Positions 7,366 through 14,283 of a DNA stretch of 36,988 nucleotides are shown here, piece after piece. A program made the position numbers and the translations under genes. Source of the DNA: a virus; IMG/VR virus record IMGVR_UViG_3300017950_000002, positions 1 to 36,988 of that record; one strand, written 5' to 3'. Below the pieces are notes generated by a model. That model had not been told where the DNA came from, did no database searches, and worked only from the letters and a program-made list of their open reading frames with translations. Within the stretch, counting starts at the first letter, position 1; each line of letters opens with the position of its first letter.

Positions 7366-8646
7366 TCAAGCAATGCCGCGTAGGTTACGGCGGATAGGAT
7401 CACCCCAGTTGGATGTTTTCTTGTATCCCACCGCGAGATATCTAAATGCGTCTGCTGAGTGACTAGACCAATCGTGCGATGGCCTGCCCTTCCACACCCT
7501 GTTGTTATCATCATACTCTCGGTGATATGCCCGCAACGCATCAACACCGTGGGCGCACTTCTCAGCATCAAACCAGCACGTTGCCAACAGCGACCGTGAC
7601 GCTTGTATCCCATCATCTACGTTCAACTGCGGCGCTATCTGAATGTTGTTCAGCCCGAGAGACTGCAGCGTCTCTAGCCGGGACTTGCCCGACCCTAGCT
7701 CCCTCACCCTAACGTCATGCGGCAGGATATGCTGGTCGTATATGTAGCCCTTTTGCTGCAACACCCTAACGTAATGATCTAGGCCGACCCCGGACGCCTC
7801 ATAGTGGTCGATCAGGCGTGTCTCAGGGCCAATCATCTGGGCAAACCAGATTGCCGTCGTATCGCCTATCCCCAAGTCCCATGCGGTGATAACCGGCGAG
7901 ATAGTCTCATACGGTACGGCTGTGATCCTTCCCTGAGCGTTAGCGTCACGCATCTCCAGCGAGTAATACGCACCCTCATGGTGGGTCAGGAACGCTCCCT
8001 CCCAGATATGATCGTAGTTGTCTGGGCGCTTTTCAAAGTCATTGCGCCGGACTAGATCCAGCACCTTGGGGAAGTACGGATTGTCACGCCAGTTGATTTC
8101 CACAATCTTGCTGCTCTCTGGCGGGTCTTGCCGGAACCGCTTATGCGTAGCGGATAGGTTACTCTCCGGGTTCCACGATACCCATAGCTCAGAGCCTTCC
8201 TCGCGTATTGTGGGGTCTAGTTTGTCCCACGCTACAGAAGATACTGTTTCTGCCTCATCGACCCAGCAAAGAAGAATGCGAGCCTTAGACTTGATGCTGT
8301 CTAGGTTCCTACGCAATCCCGCAAAGGTGAACTCAATGTTGCCGTCCCGGGAGCGGATGTATCGCTCGCCAACCTCATAATACTCTGCCAGCCAATCGTA
8401 GGTCTTAATGGCCCCGGCAATCTCCTCAAACGAGCTATCAGAGAGGCTGTTCATGAACTCCCGGGCGCATAGTATCTGCCCAGAACGCCCCTCTTGGCCC
8501 CACATATAGCCCCTGACACAAGCCATGATTGCAAACGATCGGCTTTTGCCTGAGCCACGGCCTCCGTAAGCGCAGCGATAGCGCGCTTCACCACTGAATA
8601 ATTCTATCAGCTTCGGGGGTAGCTCAATCGTCGCTATATTGGTCAT
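7366..8646 (-). CDS. terL: Terminase large subunit, 426 aa
   Basis: This is the DNA-packaging motor ATPase/nuclease, acting at the portal of the procapsid. The Walker A motif GGRGSGKS lies at 28-35 and the Walker B motif WVDEAE at 128-133. The C-terminal RNase H-like nuclease carries acidic motifs AWDLGIGD (255-262), HDV (310-312) and HSADAFR (396-402). The length is usual for the Terminase_3/PBSX-like group. It overlaps the small-subunit candidate upstream by 23 bp, the normal TerS-TerL order. I did not attempt to assign the headful versus cohesive-end mechanism from the sequence. Confidence 0.95.
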   Translation of the reverse strand: MTNIATIELPPKLIELFSGEARYRCAYGGRGSGKSRSFAIMACVRGYMWGQEGRSGQILCAREFMNSLSDSSFEEIAGAIKTYDWLAEYYEVGERYIRSRDGNIEFTFAGLRRNLDSIKSKARILLCWVDEAETVSSVAWDKLDPTIREEGSELWVSWNPESNLSATHKRFRQDPPESSKIVEINWRDNPYFPKVLDLVRRNDFEKRPDNYDHIWEGAFLTHHEGAYYSLEMRDANAQGRITAVPYETISPVITAWDLGIGDTTAIWFAQMIGPETRLIDHYEASGVGLDHYVRVLQQKGYIYDQHILPHDVRVRELGSGKSRLETLQSLGLNNIQIAPQLNVDDGIQASRSLLATCWFDAEKCAHGVDALRAYHREYDDNNRVWKGRPSHDWSSHSADAFRYLAVGYKKTSNWGDPIRRNLRGIA

Positions 8647-8935
8647 CTGGCAGCCGGGGGATCAGTTCAATTACCGTGGGCGACATACTGCCGTCACTGG
8701 TGGTTAGATCAATCTCGGTGGCCTTTAGCTTAGGCTCAGTGTACGCAGCGATCTTATCCCATGCGTCAATACTGGCCTTGATGTCTGCGGTATCGCCCGT
8801 CTCTGCTCGCTCATGCAGCCTGACGGCCTGCTCTGCCATACGCATAATCGGGTGGAAGTCATCCCCATACATATCCTGCAGCCTGTTTAACAGGAACCGC
8901 TTGTTACGATTTGGAATGCCCTTTCTGCTGTTCAC
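8624..8935 (-). CDS. terS: Probable terminase small subunit, 103 aa
   Basis: The protein begins with a basic KGIPNRNKR segment and then a helical region (LNRLQDMYGDDFHPIMRMAE, with a DKIAAYTEPKLKATE stretch following). This is the layout of many phage proteins annotated as TerS. It would recognise the packaging site and recruit TerL. The start is GTG at 8935, overlapping the upstream stop as GTGA. The assignment rests on position immediately upstream of terL, length and family resemblance; no formal helix-turn-helix could be verified. Confidence 0.7.
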   Translation of the reverse strand: MNSRKGIPNRNKRFLLNRLQDMYGDDFHPIMRMAEQAVRLHERAETGDTADIKASIDAWDKIAAYTEPKLKATEIDLTTSDGSMSPTVIELIPRLPDDQYSDD

Positions 8936-9174
8936 TCTTCAATCAACTCGCTGATATCTAGCATAAAATCTGACCGCTCTGGGTGCGGGGGACTAGCTGC
9001 CCACCACTCACCTACGGCGCTACCGCAATGTATCTCGCCATCCTGTATATCCTTCTCATCCATAGGATAGCTTTCTACCGATCCATCTGAAAATGCAACG
9101 AGATAGGTTCCCTCAGCGTCTGGCATCTCACCGAAAGCCACCGGATACCATTGTATCGACAGCAACTGTTGCAT
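8932..9174 (-). CDS. Small protein resembling DUF551, 80 aa
   Basis: From ATG 9174 (GGGGA five bases upstream) the protein begins MQQLLSIQWYPVAFG and has an EGTYLVAFSDGS strand and a GEWWAASPPHPE motif. The W-x-PV, EGTYLV and W..PP pattern resembles the DUF551 family found in many phages, function unknown. A TTG at 9186 in the same frame is a less likely start. It is the first gene after the 150-bp non-coding stretch, so it would lead the packaging/morphogenesis transcript. Confidence 0.6.
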   Translation of the reverse strand: MQQLLSIQWYPVAFGEMPDAEGTYLVAFSDGSVESYPMDEKDIQDGEIHCGSAVGEWWAASPPHPERSDFMLDISELIEE

Positions 9175-9186
9175 CAAAATCCCCAA

Positions 9187-9338
9187 TTTGTGACGCAGAC
9201 GATCAGATACTACTCTCTATGAAATAATGGCCCCTTTCATATCTGATCTATAAACGATGCTGCGCCTCACCGCCGGAGGGAGGGGCCGGAGTAAAGCCGA
9301 CAAATCCCACCTATGGGTTGGATAACTTCGTCTCTATA
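9187..9338. other. 152-bp non-coding stretch separating early and packaging genes
   Basis: This is the longest gap without a gene. It holds a nested inverted repeat (9201-9248) and a GC-rich patch (about 9268-9293) with a direct repeat of CCGGAG. No convincing sigma-70 promoter pair was found on the minus strand: TATAGA (complement of 9247-9252) has no matching -35. It lies just upstream of the packaging genes. A terminase recognition site, an operator or an origin are all possible roles. Confidence 0.6.
9201..9248. promoter_or_regulatory. Nested inverted repeat upstream of the terminase genes
   Basis: The outer arms GATCAGATA (9201-9209) and TATCTGATC (9240-9248) are perfect 9-bp complements 30 bases apart. 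Inner arms TATGAAA (9218-9224) and TTTCATA (9235-9241) are perfect 7-bp complements around a 10-base loop. The right arms share two bases, so the two stems compete at that point. There is no U tract after either stem, so this is not a simple terminator. A protein-binding site is the simplest reading. Confidence 0.5.
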
Positions 9339-9536
9339 TTATCGCCTATTGGCGACCTTCTTTAAAGCGGCAGGGCAACGCACAATCTCCAGCGGAGGCT
9401 CATCCGTTCCCCTCAACGGTATAACAGACAAATCCCACATGATTGCCATATCCTCACCCCAACGCTCCGCCATCTGAGTTGCAGCCTGCAGCGCGATACG
9501 GGTATCTTCGTCATCCCACGGTGAAACATAGCTCAT
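9339..9536 (-). CDS. Hypothetical small protein, 65 aa
   Basis: It begins MSYVSPWDDEDTRIALQAA and continues with a helical segment and a basic end (AALKKVANRR). It has no membrane segment and no family I recognise. Its ATG overlaps the stop of the upstream gene as ATGA, which supports translation. The last codons form a short hairpin (TCGCC/GGCGA) without a U tract. It is the last gene of the early block before the 152-bp gap. Confidence 0.6.
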   Translation of the reverse strand: MSYVSPWDDEDTRIALQAATQMAERWGEDMAIMWDLSVIPLRGTDEPPLEIVRCPAALKKVANRR

Positions 9537-9727
9537 TGGCAGTCAGCCTCCTTGTAGTCAGGCCATGCGCCATTGGTTACGTTCTCGCAGTAAACCTCTT
9601 GCGCTTTTACAGCCTCCTCATAGTCGCCATTACCTGCATAGCCAAAGCCAACAACGAAGACTATTGAAGCCAATAGCCAGACTATATGCTCAGGCATATC
9701 CCTCATTAGATCCATTATCGCTTTCAT
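9533..9727 (-). CDS. Small single-span membrane protein, 64 aa
   Basis: One hydrophobic helix runs over about residues 14-31 (HIVWLLASIVFVVGFGYAG), preceded by MKAIMDLMRDMPE and followed by an acidic tail with two cysteines (VYCENV and ADCQ). This suggests insertion in the inner membrane, with the two Cys possibly forming a disulphide if the tail is periplasmic. It overlaps the upstream gene by 38 bp and the downstream gene by ATGA. Function is unknown; early-block membrane micro-proteins often alter host physiology or exclude other phages, but nothing here shows that. Confidence 0.6.
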   Translation of the reverse strand: MKAIMDLMRDMPEHIVWLLASIVFVVGFGYAGNGDYEEAVKAQEVYCENVTNGAWPDYKEADCQ

Positions 9728-9962
9728 CTTGCCCTCCGTCGGACGTTTTACATATTAAATCCCGGTACTCCCGGGCCGCTTCTTTATGATGCAGCGACTC
9801 ACTAATGAACTCAAACTGCTTGCCCATCAGGTAGCGCAGCCGCATTACCTCAACCGCCAGAGACATCTGCTCATGTGGCAGAAGTGACTTCCAATGAAAC
9901 TTTCCGCTAACAAACGTCTCAAGGCGCTTGTCGCTTACTGGATCAGTCGAATGGGATGCCAT
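9690..9962 (-). CDS. Hypothetical early protein, 90 aa
   Basis: It begins MASHSTDPVSDKRLETFVSG, has a helical middle (HEQMSLAVEVMRLRYLMGKQ, then SESLHHKEAAREYRDLI) and an acidic, Asn/Gly-rich end. No family is recognised. It overlaps its neighbours on both sides (20 bp upstream, 38 bp downstream). The long downstream overlap is unusual for this genome, but both frames read as sensible proteins. Confidence 0.55.
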   Translation of the reverse strand: MASHSTDPVSDKRLETFVSGKFHWKSLLPHEQMSLAVEVMRLRYLMGKQFEFISESLHHKEAAREYRDLICKTSDGGQDESDNGSNEGYA

Positions 9963-10131
9963 GCTGTTCTATCCACCTCTGGTCTTTGTACTCTGGTGAC
10001 TGTTCTAGTGTACGAAATTCCTGCACCAAGTCACGCATTAAATGCTCATCATCCTCAAGCCGGGTGATAAGAGAAAAACATAGGGCGCGGTACGCCTTGT
10101 ACTTTGCCCTATAGTGTTCTGCCTCAGTCAT
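9943..10131 (-). CDS. Hypothetical early protein, 62 aa
   Basis: It begins MTEAEHYRAKYKAYRALCFS and is predicted helical throughout, with an acidic middle and a WIEQHGIPFD end. The ATG overlaps the stop of the 281-residue gene as ATGA. I do not recognise a family; the amphipathic pattern could form a short coiled coil. Confidence 0.6.
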   Translation of the reverse strand: MTEAEHYRAKYKAYRALCFSLITRLEDDEHLMRDLVQEFRTLEQSPEYKDQRWIEQHGIPFD

Positions 10132-10973
10132 GCTGCAGCAGATTCATCGTCAAGCACCACGGCCTTGGCGGGGCGCTTGAAGAATCCAAACTTGGTATCA
10201 CGGTCAGACTGAGACACGGTTGCGGTAAAAGAGATGCGACTCTCGCGCTCTGCGTCATCTAAGCTGGCAGGCACACTGCCCCACACCCGGAAGCCACGGT
10301 CATCCTGCACCAGCATCTTCAGCACATCGCCATAGTCGCTACCTTGCCACTTGAAGCACAGCACAGTGCCGGTGATATCGACTCGGCCTTCGGGCGCGTC
10401 TTCGCCGTTCTGGTGAGCCGCGTCTCTCGCGTCACGTTCAGCTTGTGATTTCTCCTCGGCAAGACGCTGGAGCTTGTACAGGTCGCCCATGAGGAAGTCT
10501 TCAATCGCAGAGCAGAGATCAGCAGGACATTTCGAGACGTAGACGTACACCAAGTGGTCGCCGGTCTTTTGGCAGTCATAAGGTCTGCCGGTGTAGACCG
10601 CGACAGTGGCGCGAGCTTCGTCTGAAAGCTCGGCGAAGCTGGTCATGAATTTCTCGGCTCGCTCGACGGGGACGTCACGAATCCGAGTGTCATTGGTGAA
10701 CGCTCCGTCGGACATCGTCTCATGTTCGCTCGACCAAGGGAGAAACTGACCCGCGAGGTAAGTTGCCTCGAATTCGTTGTCGCCTTTGATCCAAGTGTGG
10801 ACGTAACCGTCGAAGGGCGCGTGAAGACCCTTCGAGGATTCCTTCGGCTCGACTCCGTCGTTCGCTTCGGCGAGAACTTTTTTCCATCGCGTCTTGTACG
10901 CTTTCAGTCCGCGTTCCCGCGCCTGCTCGTAATCGTTAATGCGCTGCTCTAACCAAGTGAAAAACTGACTCAT
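10128..10973 (-). CDS. Early protein with C-terminal OB-fold-like domain, 281 aa
   Basis: The N-terminal half is helical and acidic/basic mixed. Residues about 55-85 (FDGYVHTWIKGDNEFEATYL, then GQFLPWSS) resemble a module seen in other phage proteins. Residues about 165-195 form a charged helix. The C-terminal part (about 200-272) has GRVDITGTVLCFKW, a YGDVLKMLVQDDRGFRVWGS segment, ISFTATV and FGFFKRP, an order I associate with OB-fold-like nucleic-acid-binding domains of phages. Single-strand DNA binding is inferred only. A strong GGAGG lies seven bases before the ATG in a leader shared with the upstream gene. The 5' half of the gene is visibly richer in G/C-ending codons than its neighbours. 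Confidence 0.6.
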   Translation of the reverse strand: MSQFFTWLEQRINDYEQARERGLKAYKTRWKKVLAEANDGVEPKESSKGLHAPFDGYVHTWIKGDNEFEATYLAGQFLPWSSEHETMSDGAFTNDTRIRDVPVERAEKFMTSFAELSDEARATVAVYTGRPYDCQKTGDHLVYVYVSKCPADLCSAIEDFLMGDLYKLQRLAEEKSQAERDARDAAHQNGEDAPEGRVDITGTVLCFKWQGSDYGDVLKMLVQDDRGFRVWGSVPASLDDAERESRISFTATVSQSDRDTKFGFFKRPAKAVVLDDESAAA

Positions 10974-10977
10974 AACA

Positions 10978-10991
10978 TACCCTCCAAGGTA
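10978..10991 (-). promoter_or_regulatory. Ribosome-binding leader element, copy 1
   Basis: The minus-strand 14-mer TACCTTGGAGGGTA includes the GGAGG of the 281-residue gene. Its ends TACC and GGTA can pair, placing the Shine-Dalgarno in a six-base loop. An identical 14-mer leads the upstream 151-residue gene (11461-11474), and a shorter related form, TACCAAGGAGG, precedes the DUF3310 gene near 14500. Confidence 0.55.
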
Positions 10992-10993
10992 CG

Positions 10994-11009
10994 GGCCGCT
11001 TACGCGGCC
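10994..11009 (-). promoter_or_regulatory. GC hairpin spanning a stop codon
   Basis: A perfect six-base stem GGCCGC/GCGGCC with a four-base loop contains the TAA stop of the 11000-11455 gene. It has no U tract, so it is not a canonical terminator. It sits just upstream of the Shine-Dalgarno of the next gene and could affect message stability or the relative translation of the two genes. Confidence 0.5.
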
Positions 11010-11455
11010 TTGTCCAAAACTTTTGCTACTTCGTAGTAGCAGAGACCCGGGCCGAGGTATCGGGGCAACCTGTTGGTCTCAATCCATACGTCATTCTTAA
11101 CAAAGATACCGTCATCCCAATAGCCAGCGGGTGAAATCAAACCCTTATCGTCATCGGTGATCAAATAACGAGTGCTGCCGATTTTGGCAAGGGGAAGAGT
11201 CAGCGTCTCTTTAAGAGCGGCAAGCTCAGGAAGGTCTGAAACCAGACGGTAGCTTGGATCTTCAATGTAGTCACCCTGCTCTGCCAGTTCATCGAAAGCG
11301 GATTTGTCACCCTCAACGATGCGATCAAAGATAGCTGCTACACGCTCGTGCATCTCCTTGCCCTTTGCCTCGTCTGCGCCTGCAGCGCGATAACCAGCGA
11401 TGTTAGCCTCTAACTCAGCGATCTTTGATTCAGCTTTAGCGTATAAGTTGCTCAT
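11000..11455 (-). CDS. Hypothetical early protein with N-terminal coiled coil, 151 aa
   Basis: The start is set at ATG 11455 (MSNLYAKAESKIAELEANI) because GGAGG lies eight bases upstream. An ATG six bases earlier is almost on top of the Shine-Dalgarno, and a more distal one adds unlikely residues. The first 35 residues are a heptad-like helix; the rest is mixed with GSTRYLITDDDKG and a PRYLGPGLCYYEV strand near the end. No family is recognised. It is the first gene behind promoter 11500-11527, so it should be among the more strongly expressed early products. Confidence 0.65.
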   Translation of the reverse strand: MSNLYAKAESKIAELEANIAGYRAAGADEAKGKEMHERVAAIFDRIVEGDKSAFDELAEQGDYIEDPSYRLVSDLPELAALKETLTLPLAKIGSTRYLITDDDKGLISPAGYWDDGIFVKNDVWIETNRLPRYLGPGLCYYEVAKVLDKAA

Positions 11456-11460
11456 ATCCA

Positions 11461-11474
11461 TACCCTCCAAGGTA
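11461..11474 (-). promoter_or_regulatory. Ribosome-binding leader element, copy 2
   Basis: This is the same 14-mer as at 10978-10991 (TACCTTGGAGGGTA on the minus strand), holding the GGAGG that sets the start of the downstream gene at 11455. The end pairing TACC/GGTA could present the ribosome-binding site in a loop. Confidence 0.55.
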
Positions 11475-11499
11475 TTAGTTAATTGATACCACAAGACAG

Positions 11500-11527
11500 A
11501 TAGTACACTAATATGTGTTCGCGTACA
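11500..11527 (-). promoter_or_regulatory. Sigma-70-type promoter P2 with operator-like flanks
   Basis: On the minus strand TGTACG (-35, 11522-11527) and TACTAT (-10, 11500-11505) are 16 bases apart, just upstream of the 151-residue gene. The spacer contains ACAC-6-GTGT, and the -35 region overlaps an imperfect palindrome GTGTTCGCGTACAC. The layout closely mirrors the promoter at 18362-18389, so a common regulator is likely. The XRE protein encoded at 16535-16738 is the obvious candidate. Confidence 0.55.
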
Positions 11528-11537
11528 CCCCTTTTTG

Positions 11538-11921
11538 TTAATTAAATGAAATTAGTTTGTAGTCGGGATCTGCCTCAAGTTTCTTGAGTTCTTCCCTGTA
11601 GTGCTTGGCTATCTCTCGCCGCAGCGCCTCGTTAGTCTTCATATGACCCCGCGCCTTCTCACGCAATATCGCCATATGTCCCTCACCCAGCGTTTGCTCT
11701 AGCCAATCATGGAAAGCTACTGGGTTCTCCGTGAAGTAGCGGTGGCTGGCATGGGTCAACGTTACCGCGTTGTCTAGGCTCCACCGCAAGACCTTAGATC
11801 GCCTGCCGTAAATATGGGCGCATTCCAAGGCATCTTCTCGACCAGTATGCAGGCACTTACCGTCCCTCGCCCTAACCGCCTTGCTGAACCAGATATCGGC
11901 AGCGTCCCTCTTGATCGCCAT
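11538..11921 (-). CDS. NinG/HNH-like recombination nuclease candidate, 127 aa
   Basis: The protein reads AADIWFSKAVRARDGKCLHT, then LECAHIYGRRSKVLRWSLDN, AVTLTHASHRYFTENPVAFH. This is the arrangement of lambda NinG-like and HNH-related phage nucleases: a zinc-knuckle-like segment, a CAH motif and a second His after the conserved N-A-V. The usual CxxC is reduced to a single Cys in CLHTG, so zinc binding may be altered or lost. NinG homologues act in recombination. It ends close to promoter P2 and overlaps the preceding small gene by one base. Confidence 0.6.
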   Translation of the reverse strand: MAIKRDAADIWFSKAVRARDGKCLHTGREDALECAHIYGRRSKVLRWSLDNAVTLTHASHRYFTENPVAFHDWLEQTLGEGHMAILREKARGHMKTNEALRREIAKHYREELKKLEADPDYKLISFN

Positions 11922-12175
11922 CAGTGAAGCTCCGTACTGTGGTCAACTATGTACTCTAGCTCGCCCTCTAGCTCCTCTAGCTCGCAGCACAAACAGGTCA
12001 GCCAGACCTTAATGAAGTCGCTCAATGGCACATCAACCGTTATGCCTTCCGTAAAGGTGTCGGTGTAAACATCTGTCAGCGATGAGTCGGATCGGTTTGG
12101 CATGGCTGCACTGATAGTGGAGGTCAGTATCGCAATGTCTCCATTACCCATTGGCATCTTAATCACCGGGATCAT
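11921..12175 (-). CDS. Hypothetical early protein, 84 aa
   Basis: It begins MIPVIKMPMGNGDIAILTST, followed by a TEGITVDVPLSDFIKVWL segment and an acidic C-terminus (CELEELEGELEYIVD). The strand-then-helix pattern resembles small phage proteins with a GITVDVP-type motif, but I cannot name a family. It overlaps both neighbours by 1-4 bases, which supports its being a gene. Confidence 0.6.
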   Translation of the reverse strand: MIPVIKMPMGNGDIAILTSTISAAMPNRSDSSLTDVYTDTFTEGITVDVPLSDFIKVWLTCLCCELEELEGELEYIVDHSTELH

Positions 12176-13332
12176 ATGCGCGGCCTCACCGTTATTCTGG
12201 CGATCTCCCCGCCAGTCTTATGGTATGTAATAACCTTCGCTCCTCTCTGAGAAACCCAGCCGCCTCTCGCTGCGTATGCGTCCCGACCCGCAAGTGTGGG
12301 ATGCTGCTCTGCGATTGCGCCACCATCCTCAACAACCCTTTCATGGTGATAGTGTCCAGAGTGTATGTAGCAATGTGTGCTGGCTCCCCACATCTCGCGG
12401 AATCGTGGCTCACTGGCAAATAGCTTGTGCAACAGGGCCAGCTTCACCTTATGACCATGATGAAATCCCAGCATCGTTTTTCCATGAAGATAAGCGTAGT
12501 AGGGGAAGTCATTATCAATCACCTGCAACCTGTCTTCATCCGCAAACAGGTGCTTTATGTGCTTCCGTAGCCAGATGCTTCCAGAAATATCATGATTGCC
12601 TTCCGCTGAAACGACGATGACTTTATCGAATCGCCGCAACATCATCATCACCGCCTCAGCCATGACCGACATCGCAAGCTCAACCAGTTTGCCGTAACGA
12701 GTGTCGGCATCTAGGATATGACCGGATTGAGGCGTCACATTCAAGATGCCATCCCAGTGCAGGAAATCACCTAGCTGGCACAAAATCCCTGTCCCTGATT
12801 TGGGCGCTGCCTTAATCATGTCGTTTATTGAGTTGAGGAAAACATCCCGGGCAATGTGGACATCCCAATCGTCGCCCGTTTCCGCTTCATAGGCATACAT
12901 GCCTAAATGGAAATCAGTGATCGTTAAAAGCGTGAGCAGGTCTTCATCCGCACTCTTCGGTGCTGCTACTGGCTTGAACCTAGCCAGCCCCTCCTGTGCA
13001 GACTCAATACGCTCAACCAATATCTCAAATTGTCTTTTCTCATCGGTCTGAGATTTGACCCACTGGCGGACAGGGTTGCCTTGTTCATCATAGAACGTGG
13101 ATACACCTTTGATCTTATGCCCATCAGGAACCGGATGATTCCATCCATGATCCGGGCTGTATCCCCTGCGCGCAGCCTTATCCCTGACCAGCCTCAAGTG
13201 GTCACCGACAGTCCCCCGGCTAACCTTGAGTAAATTGGCGACCTCTCTATAAGAAAGACCCTGCACCTCGATGAGATCAATTATCTGTTTTTGTTTTTCT
13301 GTTGTACAAAATTCCAGCAGCGGATGATCCAC
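12172..13332 (-). CDS. HTH-metallophosphoesterase fusion, 386 aa
   Basis: Residues about 8-52 form a helix-turn-helix (TEKQKQIIDLIEVQGLSYRE, then VANLLKVSRGTVGDHLRLV) like sigma region 4/LuxR domains. Residues about 135-330 are a calcineurin-like phosphoesterase with its full metal-binding set: ITDFH (D140, H142), GDF (D189), GNHD (245-248), HHGH (291-294) and GHYH (326-329). This places it among two-metal nucleases/phosphatases. Such fusions occur in many marine phages; the substrate is not established, with DNA ends or a nucleotide as candidates. It sits among recombination genes, supporting a DNA-processing role. The catalytic residues look intact. Confidence 0.85.
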   Translation of the reverse strand: MDHPLLEFCTTEKQKQIIDLIEVQGLSYREVANLLKVSRGTVGDHLRLVRDKAARRGYSPDHGWNHPVPDGHKIKGVSTFYDEQGNPVRQWVKSQTDEKRQFEILVERIESAQEGLARFKPVAAPKSADEDLLTLLTITDFHLGMYAYEAETGDDWDVHIARDVFLNSINDMIKAAPKSGTGILCQLGDFLHWDGILNVTPQSGHILDADTRYGKLVELAMSVMAEAVMMMLRRFDKVIVVSAEGNHDISGSIWLRKHIKHLFADEDRLQVIDNDFPYYAYLHGKTMLGFHHGHKVKLALLHKLFASEPRFREMWGASTHCYIHSGHYHHERVVEDGGAIAEQHPTLAGRDAYAARGGWVSQRGAKVITYHKTGGEIARITVRPRI

Positions 13333-13333
13333 T

Positions 13334-13768
13334 CTACCCCCCTTTAAGTTTCATGTACTCCGAGTCTTGGGGACAAGATAAAAATAAGCCATGATCCATA
13401 GCCCACTCATTCACCCTGTCCATGAAGTCCATCATCTCTCCCCGATCTAAGTTGCTCGTCTCCCGCACCTGCCCCGGGATGACGGTGTTGTTTATCTTCC
13501 TGTCCTCCGTTCCTAATATCTTGTATTTTATCAGTTCTTTCATTCTTTCTTCAGTGATATCTGCACCCCTTTCCTTGAAGTGGTCAGACATCTCCCGACA
13601 CCAAACATGAAACAGCGCATTCTGAGACAGTGATCTTTTTGGGCTATATCGCTTGACCTTCCACTCAACGGGATACTCCCAATTCCACTCACTCTCCAGA
13701 TACTTCTGGAAGAACTCAATGCGCTGGCGCAACTGCATCTTGTCTTTAACCAGCCAAAACTCACTCAT
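13334..13768 (-). CDS. NinB/Orf-like recombination mediator candidate, 144 aa
   Basis: The core KVKRYSPKRSLSQNALFHVW followed by a helical segment (ADITEERMKELIKYKILGTE), a VIPGQVRETSNLDRGEMMDF segment and a MDRVNEWAMDHGLFL helix matches the plan of lambda NinB/Orf family proteins: RS-x-x-QNALFH, then a C-terminal helix pair. Orf helps load annealing or recombinase proteins on SSB-coated DNA. Proximity to the NinG-like and PD-(D/E)XK-like genes supports the assignment. It overlaps the upstream gene by four bases. Confidence 0.6.
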   Translation of the reverse strand: MSEFWLVKDKMQLRQRIEFFQKYLESEWNWEYPVEWKVKRYSPKRSLSQNALFHVWCREMSDHFKERGADITEERMKELIKYKILGTEDRKINNTVIPGQVRETSNLDRGEMMDFMDRVNEWAMDHGLFLSCPQDSEYMKLKGG

Positions 13769-14283
13769 GCAAACCTCCGCGTTGCAATAAACTCCATCAA
13801 ATCACCAATGCCAGACAGCTTCTCCCTTGGTATAAAATACCCCTCCCCCTTCCCCAGATCTCGGCGCTCTACAACCTGACGGGCTTTCTCTTTGCTAATG
13901 CAACCGGCGATATCGTAGCGGTCATCTGAGTCCGTCTTGCAGACCAGCACCGCAGCGTCCCACGCAAATTTTTCGTGATTAGTAAATAACAAGTTCCCTT
14001 TTTTTGTGAACGTCCCCTTCACCTGTATGCAAAGCTCGCTCTCACCGGCGTCAACAAATATATCGTTACCAGAATCAATCCCTAGCGCACTGGCATTGAA
14101 GTCAACCCCAAGAACCTTAGAAACAACTATCTCAGAGCAAATACCAAGCAGGTCGAGATCCTGATCGCTTCGTGTAATATCAACCTTTTTGTTTTCAACA
14201 CCGCTGGCCCGGGCAAGCTGCCATCGCAATCGTGCGGCTTGTTCCGCAACAGCTAACTCAGATCGCTTCAGCCTCACCTGCAC
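13765..14283 (-). CDS. PD-(D/E)XK-like nuclease candidate, 172 aa
   Basis: After a helical N-terminus (about 1-30), residues 70-90 carry the likely active site: GNDI with D74, then ELCIQVKGT with Q87-x-K89. The order of acidic residue, strand and QVKG resembles PD-(D/E)XK nucleases in which Gln replaces the second acidic residue, as in DUF4365-type proteins. A Holliday-junction or end-processing role would fit the neighbours, but substrate is inference. Two GTG starts are possible (14283 and 14277); the second overlaps the upstream stop as GTGA. Confidence 0.5.
   Translation of the reverse strand: MQVRLKRSELAVAEQAARLRWQLARASGVENKKVDITRSDQDLDLLGICSEIVVSKVLGVDFNASALGIDSGNDIFVDAGESELCIQVKGTFTKKGNLLFTNHEKFAWDAAVLVCKTDSDDRYDIAGCISKEKARQVVERRDLGKGEGYFIPREKLSGIGDLMEFIATRRFA

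Noticed and set aside
9187-9338. tRNA or other structured RNA gene in the intergenic gap
   Set aside because: No cloverleaf, anticodon stem or CCA-end pattern could be drawn; only the nested dyads and a GC-rich patch are present.
9342-9355. TCGCC/GGCGA hairpin as a terminator of the early block
   Set aside because: It lies within the coding end of the 65-residue gene and is followed by TAATATAG, not a U tract.
10722-10952. 76-codon plus-strand open frame
   Set aside because: It is antisense to the 281-residue early gene in its GC-rich half, where chance open frames are expected.
12276-12620. 114-codon plus-strand open frame
   Set aside because: It is antisense to the metallophosphoesterase gene, whose catalytic motifs prove the minus frame.
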